A DNA stretch of 64,000 bases from Aliidongia dinghuensis (lineage in GTDB: Bacteria; Pseudomonadota; Alphaproteobacteria; ATCC43930; CGMCC-115725), in NCBI RefSeq assembly GCF_014643535.1, contig NZ_BMJQ01000003.1:62001-126000 (forward strand), given 5' to 3'. Below, piece by piece: positions 1 through 9,104 of the stretch. A program made the position numbers and the translations under genes. The notes under the pieces were generated by a model, which saw only the letters and a program-made list of their open reading frames with translations, was not told where the DNA came from and did not search any database. How positions within the stretch are numbered: the stretch's first letter is position 1; each line of letters begins with the position of its first letter.

Positions 1-1
1 G

Positions 2-703
2 GTCACCTGCGTCAGCCAGCGCGAGCGGCAGATCGGCGCGCTGCCGTCGCAGCCGACGGCGGTCTTCGGCGACTCGATGGCCGACGTGGCGCCGCCGGCC
101 GCCCCGTCGGACGATGATGCCCCGCAGGCCATCCGCTTCGCGCCCGGGCCGGACCCGTTCAATCCAGCGCTGGTGCCGCTGCCAGGCGAGGAGCGCCTGC
201 GCCTGCACGGTGACCTGCTGCGCTATGCCGCGGCACCGCTGCCCAAGGCGCTCGCCATGACCGCGGAGGGGCTGCCCATCACCGTGGCGCGCGACCGCGA
301 CGGCCGGCGCACCGAGGCCGACGTGGCACGCCTGGCCCTCGAGCGTTGCGAGTGGCTGACCGGCGGCGCCTGCATCCTCTACGCCTGGAACCAGCAGACG
401 GTCGCACGTCTGCCGTCGGGTCTGGCGCCGTTCCACCCGGCCCGGCTCGTCCGCAGCGGCCGGCTGACCCCCGAGAACGCGCCGTTCATCCGTGACGATC
501 AGCGGCCGCAGATCGAGCATTATCTCGCGAGCGAAACGCCGAAGGCGCTGGCGCTCAGCCCCGGCCATGAAGAAATTGGCGTCGGCCACGGCGCCACGAT
601 CGACGACGCCCGGCGCGACGCGCTCCTGCAATGCCGGGCCGGCCGGCTCGACTGCGTGATCTATGCCGAGGATGACCGCATCGTGCTGGGATGGAGCAAC
701 TGA
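2..703 (+). CDS. Unnamed protein with two copies of a Cys-containing module (5' end outside window)
   Basis: The frame is already open at the left edge, so the true start lies outside. I do not recognise a named family. The visible 233 codons hold two copies of a module of about 60 residues (near 224-406 and 521-688). Each opens with a tyrosine and the string PKALA, continues through a Gly-rich strand and an Ala/Leu helix ending in Cys, and has a second Cys 7-8 residues later before a hydrophobic strand (CILYA, CVIYA). Paired cysteines suggest a disulfide in an exported protein, but the signal peptide would be outside the window, so location is inference. The stop overlaps the next start by one base (TGATG), suggesting coupled translation. 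Confidence 0.7.
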   Translation, partial: VTCVSQRERQIGALPSQPTAVFGDSMADVAPPAAPSDDDAPQAIRFAPGPDPFNPALVPLPGEERLRLHGDLLRYAAAPLPKALAMTAEGLPITVARDRDGRRTEADVARLALERCEWLTGGACILYAWNQQTVARLPSGLAPFHPARLVRSGRLTPENAPFIRDDQRPQIEHYLASETPKALALSPGHEEIGVGHGATIDDARRDALLQCRAGRLDCVIYAEDDRIVLGWSN

Positions 704-1074
704 TGGCGAAACCGAAGAAACCTCGCCCGGCGATCGTCGGCGCGCTTGAGATCCGGCTCGGCGCCTGGGGGCCGGTCGAGGCCAAGCGGCTGTTCAGCGG
801 CTACGCGCTCTATCGCGACGGTACGCTGTTCGGGCTCGTCATGCGCGAGCGCGTCTATTTCAAGACCGGGCCCGGCAACCTCGCTGACTATCACGCGGCC
901 GGCATGCCGCCGTTCCAGTACACCCGCTCCAACGGCCGCGTCATCGCCACCCATCATTACGAGGTGCCGCCGGCCGTGCTCGATGATCCGGACGAATTGG
1001 CGCTCTGGGCCGACAAGGCACTGGCCGTGGCGCGCGGGCTTGGCCTACAAAGCGGCATCAATGAAGCGGAGTAA
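703..1074 (+). CDS. TfoX N-terminal domain protein
   Basis: A 123-residue protein that is essentially one TfoX/Sxy N-terminal domain. The family pattern is clear: a glycine-containing strand ending YRDGTLFGLV, then VYFKTG, PPFQYTR and a C-terminal helix with DDPDELALWADKAL. In gammaproteobacteria Sxy/TfoX works with CRP in competence control; stand-alone N-domain proteins like this one in alphaproteobacteria have no firm role, so no competence function is claimed. An upstream ATG at 691 is possible, but GGAG at 693-696 lies six bases before 703 and favours the downstream start, which overlaps the previous stop by one base. Confidence 0.85.
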   Translation: MAKPKKPRPAIVGALEIRLGAWGPVEAKRLFSGYALYRDGTLFGLVMRERVYFKTGPGNLADYHAAGMPPFQYTRSNGRVIATHHYEVPPAVLDDPDELALWADKALAVARGLGLQSGINEAE

Positions 1075-1081
1075 CCGACTG

Positions 1082-1321
1082 ATGCGTCTCAGCCTTGCCC
1101 TGATCCTCCCGCTCGTAGCCGCGACCGCCGGCTGCTCGCTGCTGTTCGGGGACGACGCCGACAGGGCGCCGAGCGATATTCTGCTGCGCCTGCCGGCCGC
1201 CGACATGACCAAGGCCCAGGCCGACGCCGCCACCGCCTGCGCCCCCTACAAGAAGGGCGCGCAGCTCAAAGACGTGATCACGCTGAACGGCTCGCAAGTC
1301 GCCGAATTCGCCTGCAAGTAA
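1082..1321 (+). CDS. Small putative lipoprotein
   Basis: A 79-residue protein beginning with a short positively charged stretch, a hydrophobic core (LSLALILPLVAATAG) and a Cys at residue 18, consistent with a signal peptidase II lipoprotein signal, although the -3 residue is Thr rather than Leu. The mature part has two further cysteines (in TACAPY and EFACK) that could pair. No family recognised. An in-frame ATG at 1061 would overlap the TfoX-domain gene and lengthen the positive n-region; 1082 is preferred because GGAG at 1068-1071 is well placed. It follows the TfoX-domain gene by 7 bases, so co-transcription is likely. Confidence 0.7.
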   Translation: MRLSLALILPLVAATAGCSLLFGDDADRAPSDILLRLPAADMTKAQADAATACAPYKKGAQLKDVITLNGSQVAEFACK

Positions 1322-1330
1322 ACTGACACG

Positions 1331-1362
1331 CCCCTCTCCATCCCATTTTGGGTGGAGAGGGG
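1331..1362. terminator. Hairpin between convergent genes
   Basis: A perfect 10-bp inverted repeat (CCCCTCTCCA at 1331-1340 with TGGAGAGGGG at 1353-1362); four more pairs (CCCA/TGGG) can form inside the loop around a bulged T. It sits between the lipoprotein gene and the convergent malate synthase gene and could end transcription from both sides. There is no clear T-run, so intrinsic termination is inferred. Confidence 0.6.
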
Positions 1363-1384
1363 AAGATTGAAGCGAGAGCTCACC

Positions 1385-2992
1385 TCAGTGGGCGCTCGCC
1401 ACCATCTTGTAGGCCGGCAGGGTCAGGAACGGCTCGAACCGGTCGGCCTCGACCAGTTCCAGGAACAGGGCCGCGGCCTCGGCATAGCGATGCTCGGCGA
1501 CCGCTTCGGGCGCCAGCGCCTTGTCGATCTTGTGCAGTTCCTCGTCGAGCACCTTGCGGATCAAGGCCGCGTCGACCTTGCGGCCGTCATCGAGGGCGGC
1601 ACCGTGGCGGCGCCATTGCCAGACCTGGGCCCGACTGATCTCGGCGGTTGCCGCATCCTCCATCAGGTTGAACAGCGGCACGCAGCCGATGCCGCGCAGC
1701 CAGGCCTCGATATAGCCGATGCCGATCGCGATGTTCTGGCGCAGGCCCGCCTCGGTCTTGGTGCCTTCGGGAATCTGGATCAGGTCGGCCGGCGCGACGT
1801 CAACGTCGGCCCGCTTCTTGTCGATCTGGTTCGCGCCCGGCATCAGCCGGTCGAACGCCTCGCGCGCGATCGGCACCAGCCCCGGATGGGCGACCCAGGT
1901 ACCGTCGTGGCCGTCGCCCGCCTCGCGCTCCTTGTCGGCCTTGACCTTGGCCATGGCCGCTTCGTTGGCATCCGGATCGTTCTTGATCGGGATCTGCGCC
2001 GCCATGCCGCCCATGGCATGGACGTTCCGGCGATGGCAGACCTGGATGACCCGCTGGCTGTACGAGCGCAGGAAATGCGTCGTCATGGTGACCTGGCCGC
2101 GGTCAGGCAGCACCGCGGCGGGATCGTTCGCGAACTTCTTGATAAAGCTGAAGATGTAGTCCCAGCGGCCGCAGTTGAGACCGGCCGAATGCTGCCGCAG
2201 CTCCCACAGGATCTCGTCCATCTCGAAGCTGGCGAGGATCGTCTCGATCAGCACCGTCGCCTTGATCGAGCCGGCTGGAATGCCGAGTGCCGCCTGGGCA
2301 TGGAGGAACACCTCGTTCCACAGCCGCGCCTCGAAGCGCGACTCCATCTTCGGCAGATAGAAATATGGGCCCGAGCCCTTGGCGAGCAACGCCTTGGCGT
2401 TGTGAAAGAAATAGAGCCCGAAGTCGAACAAGGACCCGCTCACCGGCCGGCCGTCGACCTCTAGATGCGCCTCGGGCAGGTGCCAGCCGCGCGGGCGGAC
2501 GAACAGGACGGCGGTCTGCTCGCCAAGCTTGTAGCCCTTGCCGCTCACGGGATCGGTGTAGCTGATCGTGCCGGCGATCGCGTCCCTGAGATTGATCTGG
2601 CCCTCGATCAGGTTCGCCCAGGTCGGCGTGCTCGAATCCTCGAAATCCGCCATGAACACATGAGCGCCGGAATTGAGCGCGTTGATGATCATCTTGCGGT
2701 CGACCGGCCCGGTGATCTCGACGCGCCGGTCGAGGATGTCCGCCGGCAGCGGCGCCACGGTCCAATCGCCGTCGCGGACCTCTTGCGTCTCGGGCGGGAA
2801 GATCGGCTTGTTGCCGGCGTCGAGCCAGGCCTGGACCTCGTCCCGCCGGGCCAAGAGGCGCAGGCGCTCGGCGCCGAACTTGCGCTCCAGGCCGACAATG
2901 AAGGCGAGCGCCTCCGGCGTCAGCACCGTGTCCTGGCCAGCCGCGGCAGGCGCCTTGAGCTCGACGCCCGCCGGCAGAACGATCTTGGTCAT
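1385..2992 (-). CDS. aceB: Malate synthase A
   Basis: Condenses glyoxylate and acetyl-CoA to malate, the second step of the glyoxylate shunt, in the cytosol. The 535-residue length matches the type A enzyme rather than the ~720-residue type G. The family signature GLNCGRWDYIFS lies near the middle, the substrate-site arginine is in RPRGWHLPE, and the catalytic aspartate is in LMEDAATAEISR towards the C terminus. An ATG six bases upstream (2998) directly abuts a GAGGGG sequence; the same GAGGGG is spaced properly from the ATG at 2992, which I prefer. The glutathione transferase gene lies 43-49 bases upstream on the same strand. No isocitrate lyase gene is in the window. Confidence 0.95.
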   Translation of the reverse strand: MTKIVLPAGVELKAPAAAGQDTVLTPEALAFIVGLERKFGAERLRLLARRDEVQAWLDAGNKPIFPPETQEVRDGDWTVAPLPADILDRRVEITGPVDRKMIINALNSGAHVFMADFEDSSTPTWANLIEGQINLRDAIAGTISYTDPVSGKGYKLGEQTAVLFVRPRGWHLPEAHLEVDGRPVSGSLFDFGLYFFHNAKALLAKGSGPYFYLPKMESRFEARLWNEVFLHAQAALGIPAGSIKATVLIETILASFEMDEILWELRQHSAGLNCGRWDYIFSFIKKFANDPAAVLPDRGQVTMTTHFLRSYSQRVIQVCHRRNVHAMGGMAAQIPIKNDPDANEAAMAKVKADKEREAGDGHDGTWVAHPGLVPIAREAFDRLMPGANQIDKKRADVDVAPADLIQIPEGTKTEAGLRQNIAIGIGYIEAWLRGIGCVPLFNLMEDAATAEISRAQVWQWRRHGAALDDGRKVDAALIRKVLDEELHKIDKALAPEAVAEHRYAEAAALFLELVEADRFEPFLTLPAYKMVASAH

Positions 2993-3041
2993 CTCCATCC
3001 CCTCGAGTGTGTTCCTCGTCGGCGCGTTCGCGGCCGACCCG

Positions 3042-3701
3042 TCAGAATTCCGCGTCCTCGATGATCATCGGCTCGTGGCGGGACGCCTCCTGCCATTCCT
3101 GGTACGACGGCAGCGCCCAGACCGCATCGGCATAGGCTTGGCAGACCTCGTCGAGCTCGATCCTGTAGGTCCGGAACCGGCTCACGACCGGAGCGAACAT
3201 GGCGTCGGCGATGGTGAAGCCGCCGAACAGGAACGGGCCGACCGATGCCTCGCCGTACCGCTTGCGGCAGTCGCGCCAGATACTCGTGATGCGGTTGATG
3301 TCGGCCTGGACGTCCGGCGTCACGCCGCGATTCGGAAAGGACGAGCGGATGTTCATCGGACAATGGGCGCGCAATGCTGCGAAGCTGGAATGCATCTCGG
3401 CCGCGACCGAACGCGCGAGCGCACGGGCGACCGGGGCGGCCGGCCACAACAGCCGCTCGGGCACGAGCTCGGCCAGGTACTCGGCGATCGCGAGCCCGTC
3501 CCAGATGATGCGGTCGCCGTGATGCAGCACCGGCACCTTGCCGCTCGGCGAGTAGCGCAGGATCTCGGCCTTGTAACCCGGCGTGTAGAGCGGGATCACG
3601 ACCTCGTCGAAATCGAGCCCTGACGCCTTCAGCGCCAGCCACGGGCGGAGCGACCAGCTCGAATAATTCTTGTTGCCGATATAGATCGTAAAGTCTGCCA
3701 T
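3042..3701 (-). CDS. Glutathione S-transferase family protein
   Basis: A 219-residue cytosolic protein with a thioredoxin-like N-terminal domain (IYIGNKNYSSWSLRPWLAL, then GKVPVLHHGD and the glutathione-contacting turn after it) and an all-helical C-terminal domain containing FTIADAMFAPVV, the usual N-capping motif region. The SSWS string near residue 12-15 is where catalytic serines sit in this subgroup. The frame stays open upstream to 3824, but the conserved fold starts at the ATG at 3701, so I use that. It is followed on the same strand by malate synthase; there is no obvious functional link. Substrate unknown. Confidence 0.88.
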   Translation of the reverse strand: MADFTIYIGNKNYSSWSLRPWLALKASGLDFDEVVIPLYTPGYKAEILRYSPSGKVPVLHHGDRIIWDGLAIAEYLAELVPERLLWPAAPVARALARSVAAEMHSSFAALRAHCPMNIRSSFPNRGVTPDVQADINRITSIWRDCRKRYGEASVGPFLFGGFTIADAMFAPVVSRFRTYRIELDEVCQAYADAVWALPSYQEWQEASRHEPMIIEDAEF

Positions 3702-3907
3702 CGGGTCAGGCCCTTCTCGCAGAGTGAACGGGCGACAGTTTTGACCCGTTCCGGGAACCCGCGCAACATCCGACCGTTGCAGCGGCAACGAAAGCAACAT
3801 CTCCCGCAATCGACGGCTTCCCAAGCGACGGGAGGCAGGGGCAGGATACCTGTCATCGCCCGGCGCCGACGACCGCCGGGCCCAGAAAAGCTTGGAGTTG
3901 GAAGACG

Positions 3908-5290
<1,383 letters not shown>

Positions 5291-5326
5291 CGCCGGCCGC
5301 GGACCAGCCGCTTAACACTTGAGAAA

Positions 5327-5388
5327 GACCTGTCGCGCATCATTTCGGTTCGTAGGCGAAACGAATCGATAACGGAGCGCGACAGGTC
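5327..5388 (+). promoter_or_regulatory. Nested inverted repeats in the MarR gene leader
   Basis: Outer arms GACCTGTCGCGC (5327-5338) and GCGCGACAGGTC (5377-5388) are a perfect 12-bp inverted repeat ending six bases before the ATG at 5394. Inside lies a second imperfect palindrome, TTCGGTTCG (5344-5352) and CGAAACGAA (5357-5365), matching at 8 of 9 positions across a 4-base spacer. The inner palindrome has the size of a MarR-dimer operator. The outer arms could fold in RNA and cover the only AGG ahead of the start. Both roles are inference. Confidence 0.55.
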
Positions 5389-5393
5389 GACCG

Positions 5394-5741
5394 ATGGCGA
5401 TCGAGTTCAAAGGACCGGAGGGGCTCGACCTGTGGCGCCGCGCGCTGTGTGAAAGCGTGCGCCGGTCCGGGCCGGATCTTTCGGCCCGCCAGTTCGCCAT
5501 CCTCTTGACTGTCTATCTGACGCCGTCGCCGCACACGGTGCGCGGGCTCGCCGAAATCCTCAACATTTCCAAGCCGGCCGTGACGCGCGCGCTCGACCGG
5601 CTCGGCATGCTGGGTCTCGCCCGACGCAAGCGTGACGAAACCGACAAGCGCAACGTGCTCGTTCAGCGCACGGTCAAGGGATCCGTGTTCCTGACCGAAT
5701 TTTCCGAGATCATGGTCGACGCCGCCAAGGCGACGAAATAG
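5394..5741 (+). CDS. MarR-family winged-helix regulator
   Basis: A 115-residue transcription factor. The core reads LSARQFAILLTVYL, then HTVRGLAEILNISKPAVTRALDRLGMLGLARRKR, a typical winged helix-turn-helix with the recognition helix around KPAVTRALDRL, followed by a wing rich in charged residues (DETDKRN). It is shorter than most MarR proteins at both ends, so the dimerisation helices are reduced. It ends four bases from the convergent ghrA stop. The nested palindromes just upstream suggest autoregulation. Ligand and targets unknown. Confidence 0.85.
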   Translation: MAIEFKGPEGLDLWRRALCESVRRSGPDLSARQFAILLTVYLTPSPHTVRGLAEILNISKPAVTRALDRLGMLGLARRKRDETDKRNVLVQRTVKGSVFLTEFSEIMVDAAKATK

Positions 5742-5745
5742 CCGG

Positions 5746-6681
5746 TCAGTAGCCGCTCGCGAGATCGACCCGGTCGGGCCAGGACCCGCCGGCCGCGAGC
5801 CGGCGCAGGTTTTCGGCCACGATGAGCGACGCCGTCTCCGGGTTGGTCAGGGCCGCGACGTGGGGCGTCACGACGATGCGGTCGTGCGTCCAGAACGGGT
5901 GGCCGGCCGGCAGCGGCTCGGTCGGGAACACGTCCAGCACCGCCTCGGACAATTGGCCGGCCTCGAGGGCGGACAGCAAGTCGGCCTCGACGAGGTGCCG
6001 GCCGCGCCCGACATTGATGATGCCGGCGCCCCGCGGCATCCGCGCGAAGGCCTCGGCGCTGAGAATGCCGTCGGTGGCGGCCGTGAGCGGCAGCAGGCAG
6101 ACCAGAATTTCCGTCCGCGCCAGGAATTCACCCAAGGCCTCGCCCCCGGCGAAGCAGGCGACACCCGGCAGGGCCTTTGCCGTCCTGCTCCAGCCGGCGA
6201 CGTCGAAGCCGAGCGCCACGAGCGCTGCCGCCGCGGCCGCGCCGAGCTCACCCAAGCCGAGGATGCCGACCCGGCGATGCGCGGCGCGCGGCGGCACGTG
6301 CGGCTCCCACCGTCCCGCGCGCTGTTGCCGGTCGTAGGCGGGCGTGCCCAAGTGCAGGCGCAGCACCTGGAACGTCACATACTCGGTCATCGCCTGGGTC
6401 ATGTAGGGGTCGACCAGGCGGACAAGCGGCACCGCAGCGGGATAGTCCTTGTCGGCAAGGATATGGTCGACGCCGGCGCCCAGCGAATGGACCAGCCGCA
6501 GATTGGGCAGGGAGGCGAGCCAGCCCTCGGGCGGACGCCAGCACAAGGCCGCGTCGACCTCAGCTGGGTCGCGCACCTCGTGCCACGGCAGGAGCGTGAG
6601 GTCCGGCATGAGCGGCATGAGCGCCGCCCGCCACTTGTCGAAATTGTCGCCGGTCGAGCGGAACGCCAGGGTAAGGGGCAT
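5746..6681 (-). CDS. ghrA: Glyoxylate/hydroxypyruvate reductase A
   Basis: A 311-residue D-2-hydroxyacid dehydrogenase that reduces glyoxylate or hydroxypyruvate with NAD(P)H. The Rossmann motif is GILGLGELG, the catalytic arginine lies in NVGRGRHLVE, a glutamate follows in the DVFPTEPLP segment, and the catalytic histidine is in VTPHVAALT. The N-terminal catalytic half contains LVHSLGAGVDH, typical of the GhrA branch. The ATG at 6681 overlaps the hisN stop by one base (TGATG), indicating an operon cycM-hisN-ghrA with coupled translation. Confidence 0.88.
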   Translation of the reverse strand: MPLTLAFRSTGDNFDKWRAALMPLMPDLTLLPWHEVRDPAEVDAALCWRPPEGWLASLPNLRLVHSLGAGVDHILADKDYPAAVPLVRLVDPYMTQAMTEYVTFQVLRLHLGTPAYDRQQRAGRWEPHVPPRAAHRRVGILGLGELGAAAAAALVALGFDVAGWSRTAKALPGVACFAGGEALGEFLARTEILVCLLPLTAATDGILSAEAFARMPRGAGIINVGRGRHLVEADLLSALEAGQLSEAVLDVFPTEPLPAGHPFWTHDRIVVTPHVAALTNPETASLIVAENLRRLAAGGSWPDRVDLASGY

Positions 6682-7469
6682 CAGTGGTTCAGCCGCTCGA
6701 TCAGTCGGGCGTGGAGTGCCCGGTCGCCGGCCGCAATGATGCGTCCGTCGCTCGCGAGCCCGGGGGCCCGTCCCTGCCAATCGGTGACGATGCCGCCGGC
6801 GCCCTCGATGATCGGCACATGGGCGCAATAGTCGTAGGGCTTGAGGCTGCCCTCGATCACGGCATCGACGAAGCCGCTCGCGACCAGGCCATAGGCATAA
6901 CAGTCGGCGCCGTAGCGCACGAGCTTCGCCGCATCGGCGACCGCGTCGAAGCGCGGCCGGTCGACCGCATCGAACATGGCGGGCGTGGTCGAGAAGATCG
7001 TGGCACGCGCGAGCTCGCTGCACGCCCGCGTGCGCACGGCCTGGCCGTTGAACGTCGTGGGCCGCCCGGCGCCACCCAGCCAGCGCTCCCGCGAGATTGG
7101 CTGGTCGAGCACGCCCAGCACCGGCCGGCCCTCGTGGAGCAGCGCGATCAAGGTGCCGAACAGCGGCACGCCGGAAATGAAGGACTTGGTCCCGTCGATC
7201 GGATCGAGCACCCAGACCCAGGGGGCATCGGGTCGCTCGACCCCGTGCTCCTCGCCGAACACGCCATGGTCGGGAAAGCGCGCCGCGATCAGGCGGCGCA
7301 TCGCCGCCTCGGCCTCGCGGTCGGCGATCGTGACCGGCGAGGCATCGTCCTTGTCGATGATCTCGACGGACTGGCGGAAATAGCGCCGGACCACCTCGCC
7401 CGCCGCGTCGGCGAGCTCGGCCGCCAGAAGCGCGGCCGCGTCGATGACGGCGGAAGAGGTTTCGGTCAT
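6681..7469 (-). CDS. hisN: Histidinol-phosphatase, inositol monophosphatase fold
   Basis: A 262-residue Mg-dependent phosphatase of the inositol monophosphatase superfamily, most similar in layout to HisN, which removes phosphate from histidinol phosphate in histidine synthesis. Metal-binding motifs are visible in order: GEEHG, WVLDPIDGTKSF and, near the C terminus, YDYCAHVPIIEGAGG. The HisN label rests on overall resemblance, not on a diagnostic residue; a general inositol-1-phosphatase role is the alternative. It starts 7 bases after the cycM stop and ends overlapping ghrA. Confidence 0.85.
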   Translation of the reverse strand: MTETSSAVIDAAALLAAELADAAGEVVRRYFRQSVEIIDKDDASPVTIADREAEAAMRRLIAARFPDHGVFGEEHGVERPDAPWVWVLDPIDGTKSFISGVPLFGTLIALLHEGRPVLGVLDQPISRERWLGGAGRPTTFNGQAVRTRACSELARATIFSTTPAMFDAVDRPRFDAVADAAKLVRYGADCYAYGLVASGFVDAVIEGSLKPYDYCAHVPIIEGAGGIVTDWQGRAPGLASDGRIIAAGDRALHARLIERLNH

Positions 7470-7476
7470 GGGTCGA

Positions 7477-8025
7477 TCACTCCTTGGTGAGGTCGACCGG
7501 GCTGTCGCTCTGCTTGTTGAGATAGGCGATCACATCGGCCCGGTCTTCCGGCTTCGGCAGGCCGGCGAAGCCCATCTTGGTGCCCGGCAGATAAGCCTTC
7601 GGGTTGAAGATGAAGGCCGCGACTTCCTGCGGCGACCAGGAGCCGCCCAGCTTCTTCATCGCATCCGAATAGGTGAAGCTACCCTCATGCGCGCGCGGGC
7701 CGCCCAGCACGCCCCAGAGGTTCGGGCCCACCTTGTTCGCACCACCCTTGTCGAAATTGTGGCAGGCAGCGCATTTCTTGGCAATGTCGGCGCCCTTGGC
7801 GGCATCGGCCTTGGCCCAGAGGTCGGCCGGGATCGGCGCCGGCTTCTCGGCGACCGGGGCTGCGGCGGTCTGCGTCTCCGTCGATTCGCCGCCGGCGATC
7901 GGATAGGCCGCCGTCTCGAGCTTCTTGGGGTGAACCAGGCCTTCCGCAACAAGGCCGGTGACCATCGCGACGATCAACGCGACGAGCAGCGACGCCGCGA
8001 GCTTGTTGAACTCAAACGAAGACAT
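7477..8025 (-). CDS. cycM: Membrane-anchored cytochrome c (CycM type)
   Basis: A 182-residue monohaem cytochrome c carrying electrons to terminal oxidase in the periplasm. Residues about 9-30 form one hydrophobic segment that acts as an uncleaved anchor, followed by an Ala/Pro/Glu linker (about 45-68) and a class I cytochrome domain with the haem motif CAACH at residues 85-89 and a probable axial Met at 151 in GTKMGFAGL. The KVGPNLWGVLGG and AYLPGTKM strings are typical of CycM. It is divergent from kdsB with a 268-base shared upstream region. Confidence 0.93.
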   Translation of the reverse strand: MSSFEFNKLAASLLVALIVAMVTGLVAEGLVHPKKLETAAYPIAGGESTETQTAAAPVAEKPAPIPADLWAKADAAKGADIAKKCAACHNFDKGGANKVGPNLWGVLGGPRAHEGSFTYSDAMKKLGGSWSPQEVAAFIFNPKAYLPGTKMGFAGLPKPEDRADVIAYLNKQSDSPVDLTKE

Positions 8026-8157
8026 GGTGCAGCCCTTGACGGTTTACGCAGTTTGGTGGTCGGGTCGGGGGATGATCGGGTGCGCGGGGAAAGCTCCGGC
8101 GAACTCTCGTGCAGCACTCAAGGACAACCATTCCCCCCAAAGGATGGTACGGACGGG

Positions 8158-8210
8158 AGGTTTTCATCATGCCGAGAGACAAATGTCGAGTGCTTGTCTC
8201 GTGAAAACCT
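8158..8210 (+). promoter_or_regulatory. Two-tier inverted repeat between cycM and kdsB
   Basis: Outer arms AGGTTTTCA (8158-8166) and TGAAAACCT (8202-8210) are perfectly complementary, and inside them GAGACAA (8176-8182) pairs with TTGTCTC (8194-8200). The outer and inner stems are separated by 9 bases on the left and 1 on the right, so an RNA form would have an asymmetric internal loop. It lies 84 bases before the kdsB ATG. It could be a kdsB leader structure or a protein site in the divergent promoter region. Confidence 0.4.
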
Positions 8211-8293
8211 GAGCCAGGACCAGAACCATGAACCGGCTTGAGCCGGCAATTGCCGCGAAATCCTGCGGCAAAGCGCCGTAAAATCAAGGGAAA

Positions 8294-9049
8294 ATGATGA
8301 TTTCCAACGCAAATTCGCCAAACGCCCTGGTCGTCATTCCGTCGCGCCTGGCCGCCACCCGGTTGCCGAACAAGCCGCTCGCCGATATCCACGGCACGCC
8401 GATGATCGTGCATGTCTGGCGCCGGGCGATGGAGGCCGGGATCGGTCCGGTGGTCGTCGCCTGCGGCGACCGGCCGATTCTGGAGGCGATCGAGGCCGCG
8501 GGCGGCACCGCGATCATGACGGCGCCTGATCATCCCTCGGGCTCCGACCGGGTGTGGGAGGCGGTCCGCACGGTCGATCCGGACGGGCGCCACGACATCA
8601 TCGTCAATGTGCAGGGCGACATGCCGACACTCGACGGCGCCTTCATCCGCAAGGCGCTCGACCCGCTCGCCGACCCGGCGGTCGACATCTCGACGCTGGT
8701 CTGCGAGATCGTCGAGCCGTCGGAGCGCGAGCGGCCGAGCGTTGTCAAGGCGGTCGTCGCCTGGCGGCCCGAAGGCGGCGTCGGCCGTGCGCTCTATTTC
8801 AGTCGCGCCACCGTGCCGACCGGGCCAGGCCCGCTCTATCACCACCTGGGGCTCTACGCCTATCGCCGGTCAGCCCTGCGGCGCTTCGTGGGCTTGGCGC
8901 CGGCGCCGCTCGAACTGCGCGAAAAGCTTGAGCAATTGCGCGCACTCGAGGCCGGCATGCGCATCGACGTGGTCGAGGTCGCGACCGTCCCGCTCAATCT
9001 CGATACGCCGGAAGATCTTGAGCAGGCCCGCAAGATGCTGAAGGGTTAG
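8294..9049 (+). CDS. kdsB: 3-deoxy-manno-octulosonate cytidylyltransferase
   Basis: Couples CTP to Kdo to give CMP-Kdo, the activated sugar for lipopolysaccharide inner core. The 251-residue protein starts with the nucleotide-binding strand VVIPSRLAATRLPNKPLADIHG, has TAPDHPSGSDRVWE for the Kdo/CTP site, and VNVQGDMPTL carrying the metal-binding aspartate, followed by LYFSRATVP and YHHLGLYAYRR. All are standard for KdsB. Two consecutive ATGs occur (8294 and 8297) after an AAGGG box. pheA follows 55 bases downstream on the same strand. Confidence 0.95.
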   Translation: MMISNANSPNALVVIPSRLAATRLPNKPLADIHGTPMIVHVWRRAMEAGIGPVVVACGDRPILEAIEAAGGTAIMTAPDHPSGSDRVWEAVRTVDPDGRHDIIVNVQGDMPTLDGAFIRKALDPLADPAVDISTLVCEIVEPSERERPSVVKAVVAWRPEGGVGRALYFSRATVPTGPGPLYHHLGLYAYRRSALRRFVGLAPAPLELREKLEQLRALEAGMRIDVVEVATVPLNLDTPEDLEQARKMLKG

Positions 9050-9104
9050 CGACTCGATTTTACCGCCCGTTCCCCGCCGCTTCCTCGATCGAACGAAGAG
9101 CCCG

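Noticed and set aside
1352..2464. Long plus-strand open frames opposite malate synthase
   Set aside because: High-GC antisense artefacts; the minus strand encodes a textbook malate synthase.
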